Assembly: GCA_036491755.1 (NCBI GenBank)
Contig: DASXBJ010000021.1
Location: forward strand, 47,893-111,892
Direction: 5' to 3'
Source: DASXBJ01 sp036491755
GTDB lineage: Bacteria; Chloroflexota; Dormibacteria; Dormibacterales; Dormibacteraceae
Length of the DNA stretch: 64,000 nt
Each line of letters opens with the position of its first letter. The first letter of the stretch is position 1. Positions 16,660 through 24,741 of the stretch are shown here, in pieces. Under the pieces are notes generated by a model, which did not search any database, was not told the origin of the DNA, and saw nothing but the letters and a program-made list of their open reading frames with translations. Position numbers and translations under genes: made by a program.

Positions 16660-19600
16660 CTAGCCCTGCCCGGCCAGGGACGCGGGTACGCCCGCTCTCC
16701 ACTCTTCGATGGTGTGCACCTGCATATCGTGCGCGGCGGCGACGGTGGATTCGAGCAGCGCCGCCGCTGTGTCCAGCGACGTGAGGCATGGGATCCGCCG
16801 CTCCACGGCGGCGCGCCGGATCTCGAAGCCGTCCTTGAAAACGGGCGCGCCCGACTCTCCGGGGTCGGCGTAGATGTTGGACATCGTGTTGATGACCAGG
16901 TCCACCTCTCCGCGCGTGATGACGTCGACCACGGTCGGACCCTCCTCTCCGATCTTGGCGACCACGCGAGGCGAGAAACCCGCCTGGCGCAGCGCCTTCG
17001 CGGTGCCTTCGGTGGCAACGAGGCGGTAGCCGATCTCGACCAGCTGCGAGACGATCGGAAGGATCTCGGGTTTGTCGACGTCGGCGATCGTCAGCAGCAC
17101 CGTTCCACCCTTCTTCACGTGCATGCCCGACGCCGCGAACGCCTTGCGGAGCGCCTCGTTCAGCGTCCACGCAATGCCGATCGCCTCGCCGGTCGATTTC
17201 ATCTCGGGGCCGAGGTACGAGTCGACCGCCGGCAGCTTGTTCATCGAGAACACCGGCGCCTTGACTGCGACGAGGTCGCGCGGCGGGATCAACCCGGTCG
17301 ACCAGCCCATGGCGGCGAGCTTCTCGCCCAGCATGACGCGGGTCGCGAGCTGGACCATGGGGGTGCCGGTGACCTTGGACAGGAAGGGCACCGTGCGAGA
17401 GGCTCGAGGGTTCACTTCCAGGACATAGACCCGCCCGCGGTGCACCACGTACTGCACGTTGACCAGGCCCCGGAGCCGCAGATGCCTGGCGATCCGCACC
17501 GTGTAGTCGATGACATGGTCGAGCTCCGCCGGTTCCAGGCCCTGCGCTGGATAGACCGCATACGAATCCCCGGAGTGGACCCCCGCGCGCTCGACATGCT
17601 GCATCACCCCGGGGATGACCACTGTTTCGCCGTCGGAGATCGCGTCGACCTCCACCTCGGTGCCCTGCAGGTATTTGTCCACGAGCACCGTGCCGCGCGG
17701 CATCGCGCCGATGGCCCACACCATGTAGCGGCGCAGCTCCTCGCGGTTGTGCACGATCTCCATCGCGCGGCCGCCAAGCACGTACGACGGCCTCACCAGG
17801 ACCGGATATCCGGCTCGGTCCGCGATGGCGACCGCCTCCTCCACGCTGGTGGTCGTGCCCCCCATCGGCTGCGGAACGCCGATCGCATCGAGCGCTTGCG
17901 CAAACGCGCGGCGGTCCTCCGCCAGGTCGATCGCCTCGACGCTGGAGCCAAGAATCGGCACCCCGTGGTCATGGAGGGGCTCGGCCAGGTTGATCGCGGT
18001 CTGGCCGCCGAACTGCACCAGCGCGCCTGCCACGCCCTCGATCCGAGCGACGTTCAGCGCGCCGTCGAGGTCGAGCGGGTCGAAGTAAAGGCGATCGGAG
18101 GTGTCGAAGTCGGTCGAAACTGTCTCCGGGTTGGAGTTGACGAGCACGGCGCGAACGCCGGCATGGCGCAGCGCCCACGCTGCATGCACCGAGCAGTAGT
18201 CGAACTCGATCCCCTGGCCGATGCGGATCGGCCCCGAGCCGATGACCAGCGCCGTCTTTCGATCGACCGCCTTGCTCTCGCTCTCCTCCTCCCAGCACGA
18301 GTAGTAGTAGGGCGTCGCCGCCTCGAACTCGGCCGCGCAAGTGTCGACGAGCTTGTAGGTCGGAATCGCAGGCTCCAGCACCTCGCCGCGAAGGGCGGCG
18401 ATCATCGAGTCTGAGAAGCCGGCACGGCGGAGTTGCCGCACGTCTCCCTCCGCCTCCAACCGCGTGATGGCGGCCATGCGGTCGATGAACCAGCGGTCGA
18501 TGCCGCTCCGCTGGGCGAGCGCGATGGGAGTGGCGCCGTTGCGGAGCGCATTCAGAATGGCGAAGAGGCGGCGATCGTTCGGCTGGTCGATGGTCTCGTC
18601 GCCCAGCTCCCATGTCGCCGGCGGCTTCTGCTCGAGCGAGCGCATTGCCTTGGTCAGCGCTGCCTCGAAGGTCCGCTCGATCGCCATCACCTCGCCGGTC
18701 GACGCCATCTGCGTGCCCAGCCGGCGGTCGCCGGCCGGGAACTTGTCGAACGGCCAGCGCGGGATCTTGACGACGCAGTAGTCGAGGGCGGGCTCGAATG
18801 CGGCGAACGTCCGGCCGGTGACCTCGTTCCGAATCTCGTCCAGCCGGCGGCCGATCGCGACCTTGGCCGCGACCCGGGCGATGGGATACCCGGTCGCCTT
18901 GGAGGCAAGGGCCGAGGAACGGCTCACCCGGGGGTTGACCTCGATGACGTGATACGTCGAGCTGTGGGGGTCGAGCGCAAACTGCACATTGCATCCGCCC
19001 TCGATCCCGAGTGCGCGGATGATGCGAATCGCCGACGATCGCAGCATCTGGTGATCGCGGTCGGAGAGCGTCTGCGCGGGCGCGACGACGATCGAGTCGC
19101 CGGTATGGACGCCCATGGGGTCAAGGTTTTCCATGTTGCAGACCGTGATGCAGGTGTCGGCCGCATCGCGCATCACCTCGTACTCGATCTCCTTCCAGCC
19201 CCACAGCGAGCGCTCGACCAGAACCTGGTGGATGGGCGACGCATCGAGGCCGCGAATCGCGATGAGCTCGAGGTCACCTGGCGTGGTCACGAAACCGCCG
19301 CCGGTTCCGCCCAGCGTGTACGCCGGCCTGACCACGAGCGGCAGGCCCACCTCGGCGGCGAACTCACGCACCTCGTCGAGCGACTCGCACACACGCGAAT
19401 CGGGCACCGGCTCGCCGATCTCTCGCAGCATCTCCTTGAAGGCCTGGCGATCCTCGGCCTTCTTTATCGTGTCGACTCCTGCGCCCAGGAGCCTCACCGA
19501 GTACCGCTCGAGCACGCCCGCCTTGGCGAGATCGGTGGCCAGGTTCAGGCCGGTCTGGCCCCCCAAAGTCGGGAGCAGCGCGTCGGGTCTTTCTCGCTCG

Positions 19601-21003
19601 ATGACACGCTCGACGGCCTCTACGGTCAGCGGCTCGAGGTAGACACGATCGGCCACGTCCTCGTCAGTCATGATCGTCGCGGGGTTGGAGTTGACGAGGA
19701 TGGTCGTGATTCCTTCCTCACGAAGCGCCTTGCACGCCTGCGTGCCCGCGTAATCGAACTCGGCCGCCTGCCCGATCACGATTGGGCCGGAGCCGAGGAT
19801 GAGCACCTTGCGCGGCCGTGGCTGGACGTGGGCGACGGCGGACGGAACCACCGCAGGCCCGCCAGAGCGGACCATGCTCACGAAGCGGTCGTAAAGGTGC
19901 TGGTTGTCCTGAGGCCCCGGGCAGCCCTCGGGATGGTACTGAACGCTGAATACCGGCAGCGTCCGGTGGCCGAGGCCTTCGACCGACCCGTCGTTCAGGT
20001 TGCGCTGGGAGACGAAGAAGTCGCCGGCTGGGATCGACCCGGCATCGACCTGGAACTCGTGGTTCTGGCTCGTGATGTGGACGCGACCGGACTCCAGGTC
20101 CTTGACCGGGTGGTTGGCGCCATGGTGCCCGAATGGCAGCCTCGACGTGGTGGCGCCGGCGGCGCGGCCGATGATCTGATGGCCGAGGCAGATTCCGAAC
20201 ACCGGGATTCGCCCGATCGCCTGGCGCGCCAGCTCCACCGGACCGTCGAGCACCGACGGGTCGCCAGGCCCGTTGGAAAGGACCAGGCCGTCGGCCCCGG
20301 CGGCCTCGACCTCCGCCCAGCTCGCGGTATGCGGCAGAGCGACGACGCGGCAGCCACGCTCGCGCAGCGAACGCAGGATGTTGGTCTTGACTCCGTAATC
20401 GACGACGGCGATGGTGAGGCCGGTTCCGTCAGCATGGCGGCGGGCGCGCAGCTCTGCCGGAAGCGCCTCATGCCACTCCTGCGCCGCGGTCCGTGATGTC
20501 TCCGAGACCAGATCCTGCTCGGCGATCGGCGTGACGCGGCCGGCGGCCGCGGTGAGCTCGGCCAGCCTTGCCGGACCAGGCGCCGCATCCTCGTGGACCA
20601 GCACCGCTCGCAACGCGCCGTGGGTGCGCAGATGGCGCGTCAGGGCGCGAGTGTCGATCTCGCTGATCGCCGGCACGCTCCAGCGTCGAAGGTAATCGTC
20701 GAGCGACGCTTCGCTCGAGTGATGGCTGGGCTCCGGGCACGCCCATCGGACGGCCAGCGCCCGTACCCAAGGTCGTGCCGATTCAGCGTCCGCCTGGCGC
20801 ACGCCGTAGTTGCCCTGGAGCGGATAGGTCATGCAGATCATCTGGCCGGCGTAGGAGGGGTCGGTGAGCACCTCCTGGTAGCCGGTCATGGCGGTGTTGA
20901 AGACGACCTCGCCCTCCCCCACCACGTCCGCCCCGAGTGCCATACCCACAAACGAGCGGCCATCCTCGAGGACCAACGCCGCGAACCGCTTTCTAGCCGG
21001 CAA
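16660..21003 (-). CDS. carAB: Fused carbamoyl phosphate synthetase (CarA-CarB single chain)
   Basis: Makes carbamoyl phosphate from glutamine, bicarbonate and two ATP for pyrimidine and arginine synthesis. One uninterrupted 1447-residue frame contains both subunits. Residues 1-380 are CarA: N-terminal domain, then glutaminase with FGICLGHQIIG (nucleophile Cys272) and YHPEG (His357, Glu359). A short Pro/Val-rich linker of about 17 residues leads into CarB at about 398 (KVLILGSGPIVIGQAAEFDY), with two ATP-grasp halves, the second starting near ALVIGSGPIRIGQGIEFDY, and a C-terminal MGS-like allosteric domain. Bacterial CPSases are normally two genes. TTG start overlaps pyrR by 11 bases. An internal GTG near the linker could also yield free CarB. 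Confidence 0.95.
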   Translation of the reverse strand: MPARKRFAALVLEDGRSFVGMALGADVVGEGEVVFNTAMTGYQEVLTDPSYAGQMICMTYPLQGNYGVRQADAESARPWVRALAVRWACPEPSHHSSEASLDDYLRRWSVPAISEIDTRALTRHLRTHGALRAVLVHEDAAPGPARLAELTAAAGRVTPIAEQDLVSETSRTAAQEWHEALPAELRARRHADGTGLTIAVVDYGVKTNILRSLRERGCRVVALPHTASWAEVEAAGADGLVLSNGPGDPSVLDGPVELARQAIGRIPVFGICLGHQIIGRAAGATTSRLPFGHHGANHPVKDLESGRVHITSQNHEFQVDAGSIPAGDFFVSQRNLNDGSVEGLGHRTLPVFSVQYHPEGCPGPQDNQHLYDRFVSMVRSGGPAVVPSAVAHVQPRPRKVLILGSGPIVIGQAAEFDYAGTQACKALREEGITTILVNSNPATIMTDEDVADRVYLEPLTVEAVERVIERERPDALLPTLGGQTGLNLATDLAKAGVLERYSVRLLGAGVDTIKKAEDRQAFKEMLREIGEPVPDSRVCESLDEVREFAAEVGLPLVVRPAYTLGGTGGGFVTTPGDLELIAIRGLDASPIHQVLVERSLWGWKEIEYEVMRDAADTCITVCNMENLDPMGVHTGDSIVVAPAQTLSDRDHQMLRSSAIRIIRALGIEGGCNVQFALDPHSSTYHVIEVNPRVSRSSALASKATGYPIARVAAKVAIGRRLDEIRNEVTGRTFAAFEPALDYCVVKIPRWPFDKFPAGDRRLGTQMASTGEVMAIERTFEAALTKAMRSLEQKPPATWELGDETIDQPNDRRLFAILNALRNGATPIALAQRSGIDRWFIDRMAAITRLEAEGDVRQLRRAGFSDSMIAALRGEVLEPAIPTYKLVDTCAAEFEAATPYYYSCWEEESESKAVDRKTALVIGSGPIRIGQGIEFDYCSVHAAWALRHAGVRAVLVNSNPETVSTDFDTSDRLYFDPLDLDGALNVARIEGVAGALVQFGGQTAINLAEPLHDHGVPILGSSVEAIDLAEDRRAFAQALDAIGVPQPMGGTTTSVEEAVAIADRAGYPVLVRPSYVLGGRAMEIVHNREELRRYMVWAIGAMPRGTVLVDKYLQGTEVEVDAISDGETVVIPGVMQHVERAGVHSGDSYAVYPAQGLEPAELDHVIDYTVRIARHLRLRGLVNVQYVVHRGRVYVLEVNPRASRTVPFLSKVTGTPMVQLATRVMLGEKLAAMGWSTGLIPPRDLVAVKAPVFSMNKLPAVDSYLGPEMKSTGEAIGIAWTLNEALRKAFAASGMHVKKGGTVLLTIADVDKPEILPIVSQLVEIGYRLVATEGTAKALRQAGFSPRVVAKIGEEGPTVVDVITRGEVDLVINTMSNIYADPGESGAPVFKDGFEIRRAAVERRIPCLTSLDTAAALLESTVAAAHDMQVHTIEEWRAGVPASLAGQG

Positions 21004-21538
21004 CGATCACCGCCTGGTCTATGCCGTCGTCCTCTTCGATGAGAACCTCCACGCGTTCCGCGTCCGAGGTGGGCACGTTCTTGCCGACATAATCGGGGCG
21101 GATCGGCAGCTCCCTGTGGCCGCGATCGACCAGCACGGCCAGCTGGATGGCGCGAGGCCGGCCGAAGTCCATCACCGCGTCCATCGCCGCCCGCGCCGTG
21201 CGGCCGTGGTGGATCACGTCGTCGACGAGCACGACGATCCGGCCGTCGATGACCGGCATCTCCGAGGTGGCGCGATGCGACGGCTCCCGGAGGTGGCGAT
21301 CGTCACGATGCGCCGCCACGTCCAGCCGGCCGACCGGCACGACAGTCCGCTCCATCTCGGTGAGGATCAGCGACAGGCGGCGGGCGAGGACGTCGCCCTT
21401 GCTGACCACGCCGACGAGCACGAGCTCCTCCGTGCCGCGGTTGCGCTCCACGATCTCGTGCGCGATCCGGGACAGCGAGCGGCGGATCTGGTCGGCGTCC
21501 ATCACGGTCGCCTTGAGCCAGCCCTGCGTGATGCTCAT
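20993..21538 (-). CDS. pyrR: PyrR regulator / uracil phosphoribosyltransferase
   Basis: RNA-binding regulator of pyr genes that senses UMP/PRPP and carries weak uracil phosphoribosyltransferase activity. 181 residues, the usual length. TVMDADQIRRSLSRIAHEI is the family N-terminus, LVGVVSKGDVLARRLS follows, and IVVLVDDVIHHGRTARAAMDA is the PRPP-binding motif (His-His where many homologues have Tyr-Thr). The ATG at 21538 is 10 bases after pyrB. Unusually pyrR is second, after pyrB, so the hairpin in the pyrB leader would be its target and control the operon including itself. Confidence 0.93.
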   Translation of the reverse strand: MSITQGWLKATVMDADQIRRSLSRIAHEIVERNRGTEELVLVGVVSKGDVLARRLSLILTEMERTVVPVGRLDVAAHRDDRHLREPSHRATSEMPVIDGRIVVLVDDVIHHGRTARAAMDAVMDFGRPRAIQLAVLVDRGHRELPIRPDYVGKNVPTSDAERVEVLIEEDDGIDQAVIVAG

Positions 21539-21548
21539 GACCAGAGTC

Positions 21549-22475
21549 TCATGACAGCAACCTGTCCAGCAGAGCCATGCGGATGTGCAGGCCGTTGCGC
21601 GCCTGCCTGAAGTACGCGGCCCTGGGGTCCTCATCGACCGCAGGATCGATCTCGTCGACGCGCGGCAGCGGATGCATCACGATCGCGTACTTCCGCATCA
21701 GCCCGAGCGAGCGCTTGTCGATCCGGTAGACGCCCTTGAGCGCGTTGTAGACGCCCGGGTCGGCGAAGCGTTCCTTCTGGATGCGTGTCTGGTAGACAAC
21801 GTCCACCTCGGGCAGGACCGATTCGAGGTCTTCAGTCTCGATCCAGGGGATGCGGTGCTCGTCAAGGTGAGCCTTGAGGTCATCGCGCATCCTCACCGCC
21901 GGGGGCGCGACAAACCAGACCTTGATGTCCCTGTACTTGCTGAGGAGGTAGGTCAGAGAGCGCACGGTCCGGCCGTTCGCCAGGTCGCCGACCATCGCCA
22001 CATTGATGCCGTCGATCTTGTGGAGCTCAGCGCGGATCGTATACAGGTCGAGCAGCGCCTGAGTGGGGTGCTGGCCCGGACCGTCGCCGGCGTTGATGAT
22101 GGGCACCGTGCTGACGGCCGCCGCCCGCTTGGCCGCCCCCTCCTCGTTGTGGCGCATGACGATGACATCGGCGTAACCGCTGACGATTCGGATCGTGTCC
22201 TCGAGGGTCTCGCCCTTCGCCGCGGAGGAAAACTCGCGGGCATTGTCAGTGCCCATGGTCAGGCCGCCGAGTCTCAGCATCGCCGCTTCGAAGGAAAGGC
22301 GGGTGCGGGTGGACGGTTCGTAAAACAGCGCGGCCATCACCTGGCCGTTGAGACGGCCCATGAAACGGTGCGGCTCGCCCTTCATCTCATCCGCGCGGCT
22401 GAAGAGCTCTTCCAGGAGCGAGCGAGTGAACTGCTGGCTCTCGATCACATGCCGTATGCGGCTGCCGACGGCCAT
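21549..22475 (-). CDS. pyrB: Aspartate carbamoyltransferase catalytic subunit
   Basis: Condenses carbamoyl phosphate with aspartate, first committed step of pyrimidine synthesis. 308 residues. FYEPSTRTRLSFEAAMLRLGG is preceded by the family start and contains the carbamoyl phosphate STRT loop; HPTQALLDLYTI, MVGDLANGRTVRSLTYLL and VMHPLPRVDEI are all present. ATG 22475 has AAGGAGG 7 bases upstream and a TTG one codon earlier is not needed. First gene of the operon; no pyrI regulatory subunit or pyrC is adjacent. Confidence 0.96.
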   Translation of the reverse strand: MAVGSRIRHVIESQQFTRSLLEELFSRADEMKGEPHRFMGRLNGQVMAALFYEPSTRTRLSFEAAMLRLGGLTMGTDNAREFSSAAKGETLEDTIRIVSGYADVIVMRHNEEGAAKRAAAVSTVPIINAGDGPGQHPTQALLDLYTIRAELHKIDGINVAMVGDLANGRTVRSLTYLLSKYRDIKVWFVAPPAVRMRDDLKAHLDEHRIPWIETEDLESVLPEVDVVYQTRIQKERFADPGVYNALKGVYRIDKRSLGLMRKYAIVMHPLPRVDEIDPAVDEDPRAAYFRQARNGLHIRMALLDRLLS

Positions 22476-22482
22476 CAAAAAA

Positions 22483-22518
22483 CCTCCTTCCTGGTCTCTC
22501 TGGACCAGACTTAAAGGA
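22483..22518 (-). promoter_or_regulatory. PyrR-binding hairpin overlapping the pyrB ribosome-binding site
   Basis: In the pyrB leader, CTGGTC-CAGAGA-GACCAG (22508-22491) forms a perfect 6-base-pair stem. Its loop region UCCAGAGAG is the core of the known PyrR-recognition sequence in Bacillus and mycobacteria. Immediately flanking, TCCTT (22518-22514) can pair with AAGGA (22489-22485) of the Shine-Dalgarno AAGGAGG, so a stabilised hairpin would bury the ribosome-binding site. This fits translational repression by PyrR rather than terminator-based attenuation, since no terminator follows. Confidence 0.8.
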
Positions 22519-22530
22519 ATCCCGGGCGAA

Positions 22531-22536
22531 AGATTA
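22531..22536 (-). promoter_or_regulatory. Putative -10 element of the pyr operon
   Basis: TAATCT on the minus strand would start transcription near 22524, giving a leader of about 50 bases that contains exactly the PyrR hairpin and ribosome-binding site. No convincing -35 was found. Confidence 0.4.
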
Positions 22537-22574
22537 GCACCGATCGGCGAATGCGCTCACGCCGCGGCAACCGG

Positions 22575-22580
22575 TACCTT
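22575..22580 (+). promoter_or_regulatory. Putative -10 element, leaderless start
   Basis: TACCTT ends 8 bases before the ATG at 22589, with no ribosome-binding site between. Predicts a transcript starting at or next to the start codon. Confidence 0.45.
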
Positions 22581-22588
22581 AGCTAGCG

Positions 22589-22930
22589 ATGAACAGGAAG
22601 CCGGGCCAGGTCACGGTCGTGACCGAGGTCGGTTACTGCCCGTTTTGCACGCGCCCGAGGAACTTGCGGCGCGAGGAGCGCCAGCTCGGGACACTGACTC
22701 GGGTCACGCTCTCCTGCGAGACCTGCCACCGCACACTGGAAAGCTCGATCGGGGTCGCGTCGACTGAGGCGCCCGAGTCCGAGTCGGTGGAAGCGCCTCC
22801 CGAAAAGCCGAAGACGGTGAAGGCTGCCAAGAAAGCAGCCTCCCCCACGGCGGCGGCAGGACCCAAGGCGAAGGCGGCTGTCAAGCCAAAGTCGGCATCG
22901 ACCGCGAAGCGGAGCCCCAAGGGCCGCTGA
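22589..22930 (+). CDS. Zinc-ribbon protein with Lys/Ala/Pro-rich tail
   Basis: 113 residues. Residues 10-50 hold two CxxC knuckles, YCPFC (Cys17, Cys20) and SCETC (Cys43, Cys46), spaced as in a zinc ribbon. From about residue 60 the chain becomes a low-complexity Glu/Pro then Lys/Ala/Ser tail (KAAKKAASPTAAAGPKAKAA), basic and likely disordered. The fold suggests nucleic-acid or protein binding, but no family is recognised. Divergent from pyrB; followed by the thiolase gene after 45 bases, which has its own promoter. Confidence 0.65.
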   Translation: MNRKPGQVTVVTEVGYCPFCTRPRNLRREERQLGTLTRVTLSCETCHRTLESSIGVASTEAPESESVEAPPEKPKTVKAAKKAASPTAAAGPKAKAAVKPKSASTAKRSPKGR

Positions 22931-22963
22931 GCGGGATCCGATCTCGCCGCTTCCAGACGGGAC

Positions 22964-22969
22964 CATAAT
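22964..22969 (+). promoter_or_regulatory. Putative -10 element, leaderless thiolase start
   Basis: CATAAT ends 6 bases before the thiolase ATG at 22976. The intervening TTCCAC has no Shine-Dalgarno, so the mRNA probably begins at the start codon. Confidence 0.45.
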
Positions 22970-22975
22970 TTCCAC

Positions 22976-24139
22976 ATGACTGATGCAGTGATCGTCGCTT
23001 TGGGCCGCTCGCCGATCGGACGGGCGCGCAAGGGTTCGCTCGTCGAGGTCAGGCCGGACGACCTGGCGGCGTATGTGGTCACCAAGGTCCTGGAGAAGGT
23101 TCCCGAGCTGGAGACCACCCAGATCGAGGACCTCATTTGCGGATGCGGTCTGCCCGGTGGCGAGCAGGGTCACAACATCGGACGGGTGATCTCCATCCTG
23201 TCGCGCCTCGACGTGCCTGGCGTGACCGTGAACCGGTACTGCTCCTCCTCGTTGATGACAACCAGGATCGCGGCCCACGCGATCGAGGCCGGCGAGGGCG
23301 ACGTCTTCCTCTCCGTCGGCGTGGAGTGCGTGTCGCGCTACGGCAGCGGCTATCCCGACGCGCCCGACACTTACAACCCCAAGCTGGTCCCGGGCAACAC
23401 CGAGGAATATCCCGACATCTACATCGCCATGGGCCAGACGGCGGAGAACGTCGCGCGCCGAGAGAAGATCACCCGCGAGGAGCAGGACCGTTATGCGGTG
23501 AAGAGCCAGAACGCCGCCGTGAAGGCGCGCGACGACGGATTTTTCGACCGTGAGATCATCCCGGTGCCGCTGCCCAACGGGGAGATGTTCACGAAGGACG
23601 ACGGTCCCCGGCCCGGCACGACGGTGGAGGTTCTCGCCGCGCTGAAGCCCGCGTTTCGGGAGGATGGCACGGTGACGGCCGGGAACGCGTGCCCCTTGAA
23701 CGACGGCGCCGCGGCGGTCGTCGTGATGTCGTCACGCAAGGCCAAAGAGCTCGGCCTGAAGCCATTGGCGCGCGTCGTCGCGACCGGGCTCTCGTCGCTC
23801 GAACCCGAGTTCATGGGCCTGGGTCCGATCGACGCTTCCAGGCAGGCTCTCAAGCGGGCCAAGATGACGATCGACGACATCGACATCGTCGAGATCAATG
23901 AGGCTTTCGCGGCCCAGGTCATCCCGTCCGCCCGCGGCATCGGAGTCGATCCTTTTAGCGACAAGCTCAATCCGCACGGCGGCGCGATCGCCCTCGGCCA
24001 CCCGTTCGGCATGACGGGCGCACGCATCCTGTGCACGCTGCTCAACGGGCTCCGCGAGAAGGACATGACCTTTGGGCTGGAGACGATGTGCGTCGGCGGC
24101 GGCCAGGGGATGGCCATGATCGTCGAGAGGTTGAACTAG
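22976..24139 (+). CDS. Acetyl-CoA acyltransferase (thiolase)
   Basis: Thiolase of 387 residues, catalysing thiolytic cleavage of 3-ketoacyl-CoA or acetyl-CoA condensation. The nucleophile is in TVNRYCSSSL (about residue 88), NEAFAAQ is the conserved Asn-Glu-Ala-Phe, the catalytic His is in GGAIALGHPFGMTG, and the second Cys in MCVGGGQGMAM. Sequence resembles FadA/FadI-type degradative enzymes acting in beta-oxidation. No partner FadB gene is nearby, so degradative versus biosynthetic use cannot be decided. Confidence 0.93.
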   Translation: MTDAVIVALGRSPIGRARKGSLVEVRPDDLAAYVVTKVLEKVPELETTQIEDLICGCGLPGGEQGHNIGRVISILSRLDVPGVTVNRYCSSSLMTTRIAAHAIEAGEGDVFLSVGVECVSRYGSGYPDAPDTYNPKLVPGNTEEYPDIYIAMGQTAENVARREKITREEQDRYAVKSQNAAVKARDDGFFDREIIPVPLPNGEMFTKDDGPRPGTTVEVLAALKPAFREDGTVTAGNACPLNDGAAAVVVMSSRKAKELGLKPLARVVATGLSSLEPEFMGLGPIDASRQALKRAKMTIDDIDIVEINEAFAAQVIPSARGIGVDPFSDKLNPHGGAIALGHPFGMTGARILCTLLNGLREKDMTFGLETMCVGGGQGMAMIVERLN

Positions 24140-24165
24140 CCGCGGCGATCGACGGCTGATCCTCT

Positions 24166-24624
24166 CTAGGACCGAACCTCGGCAGCCGGCTGCAGCATGC
24201 CGTCGAGCACGCGGCGGACGAGCGCCTTGAGAGTTGCCCGTTCCTCGGTCGACAGGCCGCCGAGGACCTCATCCTCGAGGCTCTCGCGGGCCTTGTCCGC
24301 GCGCTCCAACGCGGCGTGGCCGGACGCTGTCATCTCGACGATGTGCCGGCGGCGGTCCTGCGGGTCGCGCCGCCGGACCGAGAAACCCCCGGCTTCGAGC
24401 TCATTGAGCAAGAGGACGACCCCGTTGGCGTCCATGAACAGCGCGATCTCGAGCTCGTGCTGGCTCGCGCCGGGGTGGTCCCGGATGTAGCCCAGCGCGA
24501 TGTAGGGCTTCAGGCGCATGCCGAGGAGCTCCTCCGAGGTCCTGCGGTTCAACGCCTTGGACAGCTGCATGAGCAGGGCCACGAGACCCGGCTCGCCGTG
24601 TTGACCCTCGGTCTTCATGTCCAT
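24166..24624 (-). CDS. MarR-family transcriptional regulator
   Basis: 152-residue winged helix-turn-helix repressor: helix-turn-helix region KPYIALGYIRDHPGASQHELEIALFMDANGVVLLLNELEAGGF is followed by the wing RRRDPQDRRRHIVEMTASG, the classic MarR DPxDRR motif, and a dimerising C-terminal helix pair. ATG 24624 is chosen over GTG 24639. It is divergent from the efflux pump gene at 24742, the usual arrangement for a repressor of a drug exporter that responds to the exporter's substrate. The pump is broken by a frameshift. Confidence 0.9.
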   Translation of the reverse strand: MDMKTEGQHGEPGLVALLMQLSKALNRRTSEELLGMRLKPYIALGYIRDHPGASQHELEIALFMDANGVVLLLNELEAGGFSVRRRDPQDRRRHIVEMTASGHAALERADKARESLEDEVLGGLSTEERATLKALVRRVLDGMLQPAAEVRS

Positions 24625-24664
24625 TGATGATCCTACCACTGATCTTAACTATCCGAACTCCTCA

Positions 24665-24705
24665 GATAATCCATGGAATGGTGATAATCATGATCCTGTT
24701 ATAGT
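24665..24705 (+). promoter_or_regulatory. Divergent control region with direct repeats and -10 element
   Basis: GATAATCCATG (24665-24675) and GATAATCATG (24683-24692) form a direct repeat 18 bases apart, followed by a -10-like TATAGT (24700-24705) for the pump gene. The region is markedly A+T-rich compared with the window. These are candidate MarR operator half-sites; the MarR assignment is inferred from position only. Confidence 0.4.
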
Positions 24706-24741
24706 GATCGTCCCATGAGCCGTATTTATAGGGGAAACCAC

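Noticed and set aside
16432..20496. Two very long plus-strand open frames (about 660 and 687 residues) opposite carAB
   Set aside because: High-GC coding DNA leaves open shadow frames; their products are low-complexity, Arg/His/Asp-rich and lack any fold signature, while the minus-strand frame is unambiguous CPSase.
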